A DNA stretch of 64,000 nt from Caproiciproducens galactitolivorans (GTDB lineage: Bacteria > Bacillota > Clostridia > Oscillospirales > Acutalibacteraceae), in assembly GCF_026672255.1 (NCBI RefSeq), contig NZ_JAPOHA010000011.1, forward strand, positions 42,492 to 106,491, in the 5' to 3' direction. The notes beneath the pieces were generated by a model, which saw only the letters and a program-made list of their open reading frames with translations, was not told the origin of the DNA and did no database searches. A program made the position numbers and the translations under genes. Of the stretch, positions 26,369 through 36,100 are shown one piece after another. How positions within the stretch are numbered: the stretch's first letter is position 1; every line of letters begins with the position of its first letter.

Positions 26369-27253
26369 ATGGACGTAGTCGTGAACATTTGGAATTCGTT
26401 TTTCAGCCTCGCGAAACAGTTTCGGGTTTCTGATGCTTTAGACGTAATTCTGGTTTCCTTTATTATATACAGTGGAATAAAACTCGTTCGGGAAACGAGG
26501 GCGGAGCAGCTTGTCAAGGGAATCCTCGTTCTTTTGGCTGTATGGGGTTTGTCCTATATGCTCAGGCTTTATATGATGAAAAGCCTGCTCACTTACTTTT
26601 TCCAGTTCAGCGTGATGGCGCTGCTTGTCGTTTTTCAGCCGGAAATCCGGCGCGCTCTGGAACAGATCGGCCGGAGCGGCATTGGAAATAAACACTGGAC
26701 ATTCGGCCTGCCGTCGGATGATTATGAAGTTTTAGCCCAGCAGAACCGAAGAGGCGTAAATGCGGTGGTGGATGCCGCCGCCGTTTTACAGAAGCAAAAA
26801 ACCGGCGCGCTGATTGTTTTTGAAAGGCAGACAAAGCTGGGCGATATTATTGACACGGGAACGGTGGTCAACGCCATCCCGTCGGTCCCGATTATCTGCA
26901 ATGTCTTTTTCAACAAGGCTCCGCTTCACGACGGCGCCATGATTATGCGCGGCGGAATGCTTTACGCCGCCGGGTGCATTCTGCCGCTTACAAAAAGCGA
27001 TAATGTCAGTATAGACCTCGGTACACGGCACCGCGCGGCAATCGGTATGAGCGAAAATTCCGACGCCGTCGTGGTGGTGGTTTCCGAGGAAACCGGGCAG
27101 ATTTCGGCTGCGGTGAACGGTGTGCTTACGCGCAATTATACCAGGGAAACTTTGAAAAGCCAGCTGGAAAGCCTGCTTCTTACCAGGGAAACCGAGCCGA
27201 GCGAAAAACGGCAGAGTTTCTTCCCCCCGTTAAGGAGGGTGAAAAAGAAATGA
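26369..27253 (+). CDS. cdaA: Diadenylate cyclase CdaA
   Basis: A 294-residue membrane diadenylate cyclase that makes cyclic di-AMP from two ATP. Three membrane helices fill residues 1-90, and the DAC domain carries 'HDGAMIMRGG' (DGA motif, about residue 188) and 'GTRHRAAIG' (RHR motif, about 221). GGAAGGAAG precedes the ATG. The 4-nt overlap with the YbbR-domain gene is the usual cdaA-cdaR arrangement; c-di-AMP controls potassium, turgor and wall homeostasis. The usual third gene, glmM, is not next to it. Confidence 0.95.
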   Translation: MDVVVNIWNSFFSLAKQFRVSDALDVILVSFIIYSGIKLVRETRAEQLVKGILVLLAVWGLSYMLRLYMMKSLLTYFFQFSVMALLVVFQPEIRRALEQIGRSGIGNKHWTFGLPSDDYEVLAQQNRRGVNAVVDAAAVLQKQKTGALIVFERQTKLGDIIDTGTVVNAIPSVPIICNVFFNKAPLHDGAMIMRGGMLYAAGCILPLTKSDNVSIDLGTRHRAAIGMSENSDAVVVVVSEETGQISAAVNGVLTRNYTRETLKSQLESLLLTRETEPSEKRQSFFPPLRRVKKK

Positions 27254-28527
27254 AAATCAAAAAGTTTAGTATAGGAAGTTTATTTTACAATAATAAATTC
27301 GTCATGTTCTTTTCCGTGCTTGCGGCCATCGGATTATGGATTTTCATGGCGCTAACCAATACGGAGGAATTCCCGAGGCAGATTCAGGGTGTGCCGATTA
27401 CGATCCGGCTTTCGGATGCTGCGCAGGCAGACGGCCTGAAGGTTTTCAGCCCGGTGAATCAAACGGCGACGGTCTCCATCAAGGGCAACAGCCTGATCGT
27501 AAAGCAGATACAGCCCTCCGATCTGGAGGTTGTTGCGCAGCTTGCGTCAACGATTACAAGCCCGGGGAACTATACTTTTAATTTATCCGTCAATAAAAAA
27601 GGAACGTTATCGAATTTTGATGTCGTTTCCATATCGCCGAACCAGGCGAATATCAGCGTAGACCGCTACGCGGAAAAAACGTTCCCGATTGAGAATGATA
27701 TGAAATATAAATCGGATTATAAATCCGATCCCTCCTATTTTGTAAGCGCTCCAACCTTCAGCGTCGATACGGTTACCGTTTCCGGCCCGGAAAAGGAAGT
27801 TTCCCGTGTGAACAAGGTTTCGGTGCAGTATGAAATTAACGATACTCTTCGGGAATCCAAGAGTTTTACCACCGATTTAATCCTGACGGATGCCAATGGG
27901 AATAAAGTCGCAAGCGACAAAATTAAGATGAGCCAGGAAAAAGTGGATGTTACCATTCCCGTCCTTTCCAGAATCGTTCTGCCGCTCAGCGTCGACTTTA
28001 CCAACAAACCGACCGGATTGGCGCTTTCCCCAGGTCAGATTACCATCAGCCCGCAGTCCATTGAGGTTGCCGGCCCGAAGGATGTGCTTTCCAATCTGAC
28101 GGAAATCAGCTTGGCCCCGATCGACTTTTCGGGAATCAGTCCGACGACCAGTTCCTTCGACGTAAACGTGAGCCTGCCGGCAAGCTGTAAAAACCTCAGC
28201 AATGTTCCGGTTGCCAAGGTTACCCTGGATCTGGGTTCCATGGCTACCAGAAAAATGGTGGTCAGTAATTTTGCAATCAAAAATCTTGCGGCGGATAAGA
28301 CCGCGAGCGTTTATACCAAGAGCCTGACGGTTACCGTTGTCGGCCCGGAAAGTGAAATTTCAAAATTAACGGAAAACAGCCTTTCCGCTCAAATTGATAT
28401 GGCCGGAAAGGAGAATTTTACCGGACATACCGAAATGCCGGTCAGCATCAGCGTGGGCAATGCAACCAGTTCCTGGGTTTACGGAAGCTATATGGCAAAC
28501 ATCAGTGTAAGTCCGATCCGCGGTTAG
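27250..28527 (+). CDS. cdaR: YbbR-domain regulator of CdaA
   Basis: A 425-residue protein with one N-terminal membrane helix ('KFVMFFSVLAAIGLWIFMAL') and four extracellular YbbR-type repeats ('VSIKGNSLIV', 'VTVSGPEKEVSRVNKV', 'IEVAGPKDVLSNLTEI', 'VTVVGPESEISKLTEN'). In relatives it modulates the cyclase at the membrane. Overlaps cdaA by 4 nt. A terminator follows at 28550-28580. Confidence 0.9.
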   Translation: MKIKKFSIGSLFYNNKFVMFFSVLAAIGLWIFMALTNTEEFPRQIQGVPITIRLSDAAQADGLKVFSPVNQTATVSIKGNSLIVKQIQPSDLEVVAQLASTITSPGNYTFNLSVNKKGTLSNFDVVSISPNQANISVDRYAEKTFPIENDMKYKSDYKSDPSYFVSAPTFSVDTVTVSGPEKEVSRVNKVSVQYEINDTLRESKSFTTDLILTDANGNKVASDKIKMSQEKVDVTIPVLSRIVLPLSVDFTNKPTGLALSPGQITISPQSIEVAGPKDVLSNLTEISLAPIDFSGISPTTSSFDVNVSLPASCKNLSNVPVAKVTLDLGSMATRKMVVSNFAIKNLAADKTASVYTKSLTVTVVGPESEISKLTENSLSAQIDMAGKENFTGHTEMPVSISVGNATSSWVYGSYMANISVSPIRG

Positions 28528-28549
28528 GTTGAAATCCTTGTATTTACGG

Positions 28550-28580
28550 AAGCATATCCGGTTTGCGGATATGCTTTCTT
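28550..28580 (+). terminator. Terminator of cdaA-cdaR
   Basis: AAGCATATCCG / CGGATATGCTT 11-bp stem with loop GTTTG, then TTCTTT. Confidence 0.85.
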
Positions 28581-28684
28581 TGCGTAAAATGTATGAATTT
28601 CCTGTTTATATGGATAAATTACTTTAAAGTTTATGCCGGTTGAGATATAATGAATATATAATAAAAATGGAAGCAGGTGTTTTT

Positions 28685-29650
28685 TTGACTACAGAATTTA
28701 CCGTGCCTCTGTCCAAAGTAATTAAAGAACTTTCACTGGAAATGATTTACATGCCCGGTGACGCTGAAAAAATTTTGATATCCTCTATGGATGTAAACAG
28801 GCCGGGACTTGAGCTGAACCGTTTTTACGATTATTACGACACAAGACGGATTATTGTTTTCGGCAACGCGGAAACGTCCTTTTTAAAATCCATTACCTCG
28901 GAGGAACGTTCGAAAGTTTTAAACGAAATTTTCTCAAAAAAGCCGCCCGCGGCAATCGTAGCCCGGAATATTGAGCCGATGCCGGAACTGATGAACGCGG
29001 TGAAAGCCAATGAAATACCGCTTTTAGGCACACCGGATACGACGTCCAGCCTCGTGGCCGCGCTGGTTTCTTTTATGAACGTGGAGCTGGCTCCCCGCAT
29101 TACACGGCATGGGGTGCTGGTGGAAGTATACGGCGAAGGAATCCTTTTGGTTGGCGACAGCGGCGTCGGCAAAAGCGAAACGGCGATTGAACTGATTAAA
29201 CGCGGACACCGGCTGATTGCGGATGACGCGGTGGAAATCCGCAGGGTATCCGCAAAATCGCTGGTAGGCCAAGCCCCCGAAAATATCCGTCATTTTATCG
29301 AACTGCGCGGCATAGGCATTATTAACGCGCGCCGCATTTTCGGTATGGGCGCCGTAAAGATGACGGAAAAAATTGATATGGTCATCAACCTGGAGATTTG
29401 GGACAATCAAAAGGTTTACGACCGTATGGGCATCGACAGCGAATACACCGAAATTCTGGGGATTAAGGTTCCTGTGCTTACCATTCCGGTGAAGCCGGGC
29501 AGAAACCTTGCCATCATCATTGAAGTAGCCGCCATGAACAACCGCCAGAAGAAAATGGGGTATAACGCGGCGCAGGAACTGATGCAGAACCTTGGGATGG
29601 ATATGTCCGTCATGCAGGAACAGGAGAAAAAACGGGAATTGGAATTCTAA
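28685..29650 (+). CDS. hprK: HPr kinase/phosphorylase
   Basis: A 321-residue bifunctional enzyme that phosphorylates and dephosphorylates Ser46 of HPr for carbon catabolite control. The Walker A is 'GDSGVGKSETAIELIKRG' (from residue 157), and the C-terminal signature is 'ELRGIGIINARRIFGMGAVK'. The frame is open from 28640; the family N-terminus 'TVPLSKVIKEL' and an AGCAGGTG favour the TTG at 28685. No crh gene is seen in the cluster. It starts a cluster with PHP, murB, rapZ and whiA. Confidence 0.93.
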   Translation: MTTEFTVPLSKVIKELSLEMIYMPGDAEKILISSMDVNRPGLELNRFYDYYDTRRIIVFGNAETSFLKSITSEERSKVLNEIFSKKPPAAIVARNIEPMPELMNAVKANEIPLLGTPDTTSSLVAALVSFMNVELAPRITRHGVLVEVYGEGILLVGDSGVGKSETAIELIKRGHRLIADDAVEIRRVSAKSLVGQAPENIRHFIELRGIGIINARRIFGMGAVKMTEKIDMVINLEIWDNQKVYDRMGIDSEYTEILGIKVPVLTIPVKPGRNLAIIIEVAAMNNRQKKMGYNAAQELMQNLGMDMSVMQEQEKKRELEF

Positions 29651-29680
29651 ATGGAATAAGAATGGAAACAGGGAGTAAGA

Positions 29681-30427
29681 ATGAATATAATAGCAGACAC
29701 ACACACGCACACGATTGCATCTACACACGCTTACAGTACGTTAGAGGAAATGGTTCACGCCGCGGCACGGAAAAAGCTGTACGCGATCGCCATTACCGAC
29801 CATGGTTACCGTATGCCGGGCGCGCCGGGACGGTGGTATTTTGAAAACATGAGAGTGATTCCGCATTACATGGAGGGCGTTCTTGTTCTTCACGGGCAGG
29901 AAACGAATATTATTGATATGGACGGCGGCGTTGATCTTGAGCCGGACTGCGCGGATACACTGGATTGGATTGTTGCATCCATTCACGATGTCGCCTTTCC
30001 ATGCGAAAAACCTACGGTAGAGGCGATTACGAATGTTTGGATGAACATTGCGAAAAATCCGCACATTCATGTTATCGGCCACAGCGGCACAAAAGAATAT
30101 GCATATGATTTTGAAACGGTTATCCCGGAATTCGGCCGCACGGGAAAACTGGTTGAATTAAATGAAGGCAGTTTTACGGGGCGGAAGAAATCCATACCGA
30201 ACTGCAAAAAAATTATGGAGCTTTGCAAAAAGCACAGCGTACCGATCATTTTAAACACGGATTCTCATATATCCGCCACGGTCGGATGCTTTGAACATTC
30301 TCTGGCGCTTCTGAAGGAATTGGATTTCCCGGAGGAACTGGTTGTAAACGCAAGCACTGACCGTTTTCATGCTTATTTGAAAGAGCATTCCGCGATAAAG
30401 AACGATCCGATCTTTCAATCAAAATAA
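29681..30427 (+). CDS. PHP-domain phosphatase, YcdX type
   Basis: A 248-residue PHP hydrolase. Metal-binding 'ADTHTHTIAS' opens the domain, with 'AITDHGYRMPG', 'GQETNIID', 'GHSGTKEYAYDF' and 'NTDSHISA' supplying the rest of the trinuclear site. YcdX relatives are phosphatases or phosphoesterases; the substrate is unknown. CAGGGAG precedes the ATG. It lies 30 nt after hprK and 12 nt before murB, so all three are probably co-transcribed. Confidence 0.88.
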   Translation: MNIIADTHTHTIASTHAYSTLEEMVHAAARKKLYAIAITDHGYRMPGAPGRWYFENMRVIPHYMEGVLVLHGQETNIIDMDGGVDLEPDCADTLDWIVASIHDVAFPCEKPTVEAITNVWMNIAKNPHIHVIGHSGTKEYAYDFETVIPEFGRTGKLVELNEGSFTGRKKSIPNCKKIMELCKKHSVPIILNTDSHISATVGCFEHSLALLKELDFPEELVVNASTDRFHAYLKEHSAIKNDPIFQSK

Positions 30428-30439
30428 TCGGAGGGTACA

Positions 30440-31351
30440 ATGAATCAACTGGAACAGTTAGCGATTACGGCGAAGGACTTGGGCTGCAAGGTTTGCTGCG
30501 ACGAGCCGATGAGCCGCCATACTACCTTTAAAATCGGAGGGCCCGCAGACCTGTTTATCACCGTGTATAACCGGGATGCCGTTCAAAAACTGTATCGGGC
30601 GGCACATGAACTTGACGTACCCCTGCTGCCCATCGGCAACGGCTCCAATATGCTTGTCAGCGACAGCGGCATTCGCGGCGGGGTCATTGCGCTCGGCGGG
30701 GAACTGAGCCAAATCCGGTTAAGCGGCGACGGCTGCACGGTTCACTGCGGCGCAGGCGCAACACTGGCCGGGCTTTGCGTTTTTGCAAGGGAACATTCGC
30801 TTACCGGGCTTGAATTTGCGTGGGGGATTCCCGGCGCTGCCGGCGGCGCCGCGTTTATGAACGCGGGCGCATATGAGAACGCAATGGAAAGTGTGCTGGC
30901 CTCCTGTACGCATGTTACGAAAACAGGGGAAATCGGTTCGCTTAGCGGTGCAAAGCTCGAACTGGGTTACCGTCACAGCGCTTATACCGAAAACGGCTGC
31001 ACGATCCTTTCCCTTACGGTCCGGCTGAATCGGGGAGACCGGGAACAGATTGCCGCCCGTATGGATGAGCTGCTCGGACGCAGAAAGGCGAAGCAGCCCC
31101 TTGAAATGCCGAGTGCGGGCAGCGTCTTTAAACGTCCGCAGGGGCATTTTGCGGGGGCGCTGATTGAAAACTGCGGTTTAAAAGGCAGAAGCGTGGGCGG
31201 CGCGATGGTAAGCCCGAAGCATGCCGGATTTATTGTGAATACGGGCAATGCGACCTGCCGCGACGTGCTGGAACTGATTGATATCATAAAGGAAACCGTG
31301 TATCGGCAGACGAATGTGGAACTGGAATGTGAAATAAAAACGATCGGCTGA
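30440..31351 (+). CDS. murB: UDP-N-acetylenolpyruvoylglucosamine reductase
   Basis: A 303-residue FAD enzyme that reduces UDP-GlcNAc-enolpyruvate to UDP-MurNAc. FAD contacts are 'HTTFKIGGPADLFI' and 'LPIGNGSNMLVSDSG'. 'EFAWGIPGAAGGAAFMNAGA' and the catalytic region 'MPSAGSVFKRP' (Ser) follow, as in type IIa MurB. CGGAGGG precedes the ATG. Confidence 0.95.
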   Translation: MNQLEQLAITAKDLGCKVCCDEPMSRHTTFKIGGPADLFITVYNRDAVQKLYRAAHELDVPLLPIGNGSNMLVSDSGIRGGVIALGGELSQIRLSGDGCTVHCGAGATLAGLCVFAREHSLTGLEFAWGIPGAAGGAAFMNAGAYENAMESVLASCTHVTKTGEIGSLSGAKLELGYRHSAYTENGCTILSLTVRLNRGDREQIAARMDELLGRRKAKQPLEMPSAGSVFKRPQGHFAGALIENCGLKGRSVGGAMVSPKHAGFIVNTGNATCRDVLELIDIIKETVYRQTNVELECEIKTIG

Positions 31352-31363
31352 TATGGAGGAACT

Positions 31364-32224
31364 ATGGAATTTTTGATTGTTACGGGTCTTTCCGGCGCAG
31401 GGAAGTCCCGCGCGATTGACGCGTTGGAGGATATCGGTTTTTATTGCGTGGATAATATCCCGCCGAAGCTGATTACGGCGTTTTATGAGCTTGCAAATCA
31501 GGCGAAGGGGTCGCTGTCCCGCGTAGCGGTGGTTACGGATATCCGCGGCGGCGATATGTTTTCCAGCTTGTTTGAAACATTGGATGAACTGCAAAGCGAA
31601 AATAAAAATTACCGGATTTTATTTTTGGATGCCAACGATTATGTGCTGATGAACCGATTTAAGGAAACACGGCGAAAGCATCCGCTTTCGGAAAACTGCC
31701 TTGGTTCGCTGGAACAGGCGGTTAAGCTGGAAAGGGATGTGCTAAAGCCGGTGCGCGAACGGGCGGATTATATCATCGATACTTCGTATCTTTCGCCCGC
31801 CCAGCTAAAAGAGCGTATTTCGAGCCTGTTTTTGGGCGACTCGTCCGATGCGCTGATGATTCACTGCGTTTCCTTCGGCTTTAAATACGGGATACCCGCC
31901 GAGTCGGATCTGGTGTTTGACGTGCGCTGTCTTCCGAATCCCTTTTATGTGGAGGAATTGCGGAATCTGACGGGTTTGGACGAGCCTGTTCGCAGCTATG
32001 TGATGAAGTGGGAACAGACACAGGGATTTATCGACCGCTTTTTAAGCTTGATTGATTATATGATTCCGCTTTACTGCAATGAGGGAAAGTCCCAACTGGT
32101 GATTGCTATCGGCTGTACCGGCGGGCATCACCGTTCGGTTGCTCTGGCGCAGCTTTTGTACAACCATCTGCTGGAAGCGGACATGCGTACCAGTGTGAAT
32201 CACCGCGATATCCATAAACAGTAA
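31364..32224 (+). CDS. rapZ: RapZ/YvcJ family nucleotide-binding protein
   Basis: A 286-residue P-loop protein. 'GLSGAGKSRAIDALEDIGF' (residues 8-26), 'CVDNIPP' and C-terminal 'AIGCTGGHHRSVALAQLL' are family hallmarks. In E. coli RapZ is an RNase adapter for GlmS control; in Gram-positives (YvcJ) it binds and hydrolyses nucleotides and the role is less clear. The ATG follows TGGAGG, and the stop overlaps the upstream-most possible start of whiA. Confidence 0.93.
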   Translation: MEFLIVTGLSGAGKSRAIDALEDIGFYCVDNIPPKLITAFYELANQAKGSLSRVAVVTDIRGGDMFSSLFETLDELQSENKNYRILFLDANDYVLMNRFKETRRKHPLSENCLGSLEQAVKLERDVLKPVRERADYIIDTSYLSPAQLKERISSLFLGDSSDALMIHCVSFGFKYGIPAESDLVFDVRCLPNPFYVEELRNLTGLDEPVRSYVMKWEQTQGFIDRFLSLIDYMIPLYCNEGKSQLVIAIGCTGGHHRSVALAQLLYNHLLEADMRTSVNHRDIHKQ

Positions 32225-32244
32225 TGACCGGGGAGAAGGTTGCA

Positions 32245-33162
32245 ATGTCATTTTCATCCGATACAAAAATTGAATTATGTAAAGAGACACCGCGGAACTC
32301 TTGCTGCCAAAAGGCGGAGTGCTACGGTTTGCTTTTATTTGGGCGGGCGTTTTCGGGCCATGCCATCACCCTGACGACGGAGAGCGGAGCCGCGGCACAC
32401 CTTGCGGCCCAGCTTACCGCCGAAACCATCGGGGTTATTGTTGATCTGTCCGCGTCGGTATTGCGCAGAAAAGAGCGTAAAAACGCTTTTACGGTTACGA
32501 TAAACGGCAGTGAACAGCGCAGCGCCGTTCTTGATTTTTTTGGACACGATCAAAAGGAAATGAATCTGCGGATTAATCATTCCAATATGGAAGACGAATG
32601 CTGCGCCAGCGCTTTTTTGCGCGGGGCCTTTCTTTCCTGCGGCACCGTAACCGATCCAGCGAAGGATTACCGCCTGGAATTTACCGTTCCCTTTATGAAT
32701 TTGGCAAGGGACCTTTCCGCTTTTATCAGCGGGATTTACGAGCTGGATTTGCAGCCGGGCCTTTTAAACCGCAAGGGCGCGTTTGTGGTTTACATAAAAG
32801 GCGGCGAACGCGTTGCGGATTTCCTGACTTATATGGGAGCCGGAAATGCGGCGATGGAATTGATGCAGGCAAAAATGCTCAAGGAAGTCCGGAACAATGT
32901 AAACCGGAAAACCAATTTTGAAACGGCGAATATTGACAAGACGGCGTCTGCGGCGGCGGCGCAGATCATCGCGATCGAGAAAATCAGAAACACCGCCGGA
33001 TTGGACGCTTTGCCGGAGGAACTGCGGGAAATCGCCGACCTGCGTTACCGCAATCCGGATATGTCCCTGCGTGAGCTTGGCGGAGCCTTGTCCGAACCGC
33101 TCAGCCGTTCCGGCGTAAACCATCGGCTTCAGCGTATCGTCGACATTGCAGGGAGTTTATAA
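32245..33162 (+). CDS. whiA: DNA-binding protein WhiA
   Basis: A 305-residue WhiA. It has an N-terminal LAGLIDADG-like domain ('CCASAFLRGAFLSCGTVTDP' is its core) and a C-terminal helix-turn-helix ('LRYRNPDMSLRELGGALS'). It influences cell division and chromosome segregation in Firmicutes. The ATG at 32245 has GGGAGAAGG before it; the ATG at 32224 (TAATG with rapZ) lacks a site. The yvcK gene that normally lies between rapZ and whiA is absent. Confidence 0.93.
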   Translation: MSFSSDTKIELCKETPRNSCCQKAECYGLLLFGRAFSGHAITLTTESGAAAHLAAQLTAETIGVIVDLSASVLRRKERKNAFTVTINGSEQRSAVLDFFGHDQKEMNLRINHSNMEDECCASAFLRGAFLSCGTVTDPAKDYRLEFTVPFMNLARDLSAFISGIYELDLQPGLLNRKGAFVVYIKGGERVADFLTYMGAGNAAMELMQAKMLKEVRNNVNRKTNFETANIDKTASAAAAQIIAIEKIRNTAGLDALPEELREIADLRYRNPDMSLRELGGALSEPLSRSGVNHRLQRIVDIAGSL

Positions 33163-33182
33163 AGAACCGGGAGGGAGACACC

Positions 33183-36100
33183 ATGTTTGTACATTTACAT
33201 TTGCATACGGAGTACAGCCTGCTGGACGGCGCCTGCCGCATCAATGAATTAATCAATACCGCCGCGGACAGGGGAGATACTGCCGTTGCGATAACGGACC
33301 ACGGCGTAATGTACGGCGCCGTGGATTTTTATAAGGCCGCGAAAAAAAGAGGCATTAAACCGATTATCGGATGTGAGGTCTACGTGGCGCAGCGGTCGCG
33401 CTTTGACAAGGTGCATGAACTGGATTCGGAGCACCGTCACTTGGTGTTGCTCTGTGAAAATAACACCGGTTACCAGAATCTGATCGCAATGGTTTCGAAG
33501 GCCTGGACGGAAGGCTTTTACAGCAAGCCGCGCGTCGATTTCGACCTTCTGGAAGAACATCACGAAGGGCTGATTGCGTTGTCCGCCTGTCTGGCCGGTG
33601 AAATCCCGCGCGCGCTTACCGCCGGGGATTACAACGGCGCAAAGGAAGCCGCCCTGCGTTATCGCGATATTTTCGGGGAAGACCATTTTTATCTGGAATT
33701 GCAGGATCATGGACTTCGTGAACAAAAGCGAATCAATCCCTCGATCATCCGCCTGTCCGAAGAAACGGGGATTCCTTTGGTGGTTACCAACGACTGCCAT
33801 TATATTAAGCCGGAAGACAATAACATGCACCGCATTCTGTTGTGTATCCAGACGAACCATACGATTGAAGACAGCGACGCCATGGATTTCGGAAGCGACC
33901 AGTTCTATTTTAAAACGGAAGAGGAAATGCGCGCATTGTTTCCCGCCCATCCGGAGGCGGCGGACAATACGGTAAAAATAGCGGAACGCTGCAACGTGGA
34001 GTTTGAATTCGGAAAAACCAAGCTGCCGCATTTCGAAACGCCGAACGGGCAGGAAAATACCTCGTATTTCCGCGACAAATGTTATGAAGGATTATACAGA
34101 CACTATGGGAAAAATCCGGATAAAGCGATTATTGACCGACTGGAATATGAACTGAAAACCATCGAACACATGGGGTATGTGAACTATTATCTGATTGTGC
34201 ATGATTTTGTGCGCCACGCGAAAGAAGTCGGAATTCCGGTCGGGCCGGGAAGAGGTTCCGGCGCGGGAAGCCTTGCGGCCTACTGCATTGGAATCACAGG
34301 AATCGATCCCCTGAAATACAACCTGCTGTTTGAGCGTTTCTTGAATCCGGAACGCGTCAGCATGCCCGATTTTGACATCGACTTTTCCGATGAGCGCCGT
34401 CCGGAAATGATCGACTATGTTGTTGAAAAATACGGCGCCGATCACGTGGCCCAGATCGTCACCTTCGGTACCATGGCGGCGCGCGGCTCAATTCGTGACG
34501 CCGGCAGGGCGATGGCGATCCCATACGCTACGGTGGACGGCGTTGCCAAGCTGGTTCCGATGGAGCTGAATATTACGCTGGAGAAAGCGCTGAATTCTTC
34601 CGCAGAGCTGAAACAGCGCTATGATACCGACCCGCAGATTCATGAGCTGATCGATATGGCGCGCAAGCTGGAGGGAATGCCGCGCAACGCTTCCACCCAT
34701 GCCGCCGGGGTTGTTATTACGGACAAGCCGGTTGCCGAGTATGTTCCGTTAGCGAAAAACAACGATTCCGTCGTTACCCAGTACACCATGACGACGCTGG
34801 AAGAACTCGGCCTTCTGAAAATGGATTTTCTCGGCCTTCGGAATCTCTCCGTAATCCGTGACGCGCAGGATATGATCAGCGAGAAACAGCCCGGGTTCCA
34901 GATTGAGGATATTCCGCTGGATGATAAAAAAGTATATACCATGCTGACGACCGGTGCGACGGACGGCGTGTTCCAGTTCGAATCCGCGGGAATGCGCAGC
35001 GTGATCATGCAGCTGAAACCGGAAGATATTGAAGACCTGATCGCTGTTATTTCACTGTACCGCCCCGGCCCGATGGAGTCCATCCCGCGGTATATCGAGA
35101 ACCGCCATCATCCGGATAAGGTCACATACCGTCATCCGCTTTTAAAAAATATTCTTGACGTTACTTACGGCTGCATTGTGTATCAGGAACAGGTTATGCA
35201 GATTTTCCGAACACTTGCCGGGTATTCGCTTGGCCGCGCGGATATTGTGCGTCGTGCCATGAGCAAGAAAAAGGCCGCTGTAATGGAGCGCGAAAAGCAG
35301 ATTTTTATTTATGGCCTGACCAATGAAAAGGGCGAAGTCGAAGTGGAAGGCTGTATCCGCCGCGGCGTGGACGAGCCGACGGCAAAGGCCATTTACGCCG
35401 AGATGGCAAGTTTCGCTTCCTATGCCTTCAATAAATCGCATGCCGCTGCCTATGCCTTGTTAAGCTACCAGACGGCATGGCTCAAGTGCTATTATCCGCG
35501 CGAATATATGGCCGCCCTGCTGACGAGCGTACTGGACAACAACAATAAGCTGTCGGCCTATATTGCCGAATGCATGCGCCTGGGAATCCGCGTGCTGCCG
35601 CCCCATGTGAACCAGAGCGGCATCGGCTTTACGGTTTCCGGGAAGGACATACGGTTCGGCCTGCTGGCAATCCGGAATCTTGGCCGCGGGTTCATCGTGA
35701 ACCTTCTGCATGAACGCGAAGCAACCGGCCTGTTCACCACATTTTACGGTTTCTGTAAACGCATGTACGGTGACCTGAACCGCCGCGCACTGGAAAGCCT
35801 GATCAAGTGCGGCGCGCTGGACGGCCTTGGCGTGAACCGCAGGCAAATGCTTACGAGCGTTGCCAATATTATGGATTTTCTGGATGACGACAAAAAGCGT
35901 AATGTGGACGGACAGATGGGCTTTTTCGACAGCGTGAAAAGCGATGAGGCGGAATACACCATCGCGCCGATGCCGGATTTCAGCCTTTCGGACAAGCTTT
36001 TCATGGAAAAAGAATCGGCCGGAATGTATCTTTCCGGCCACCCAATGGCAGAATATATCCATGTCTATGATACAATTCATGCAAGCCGAACCGGAGACAT

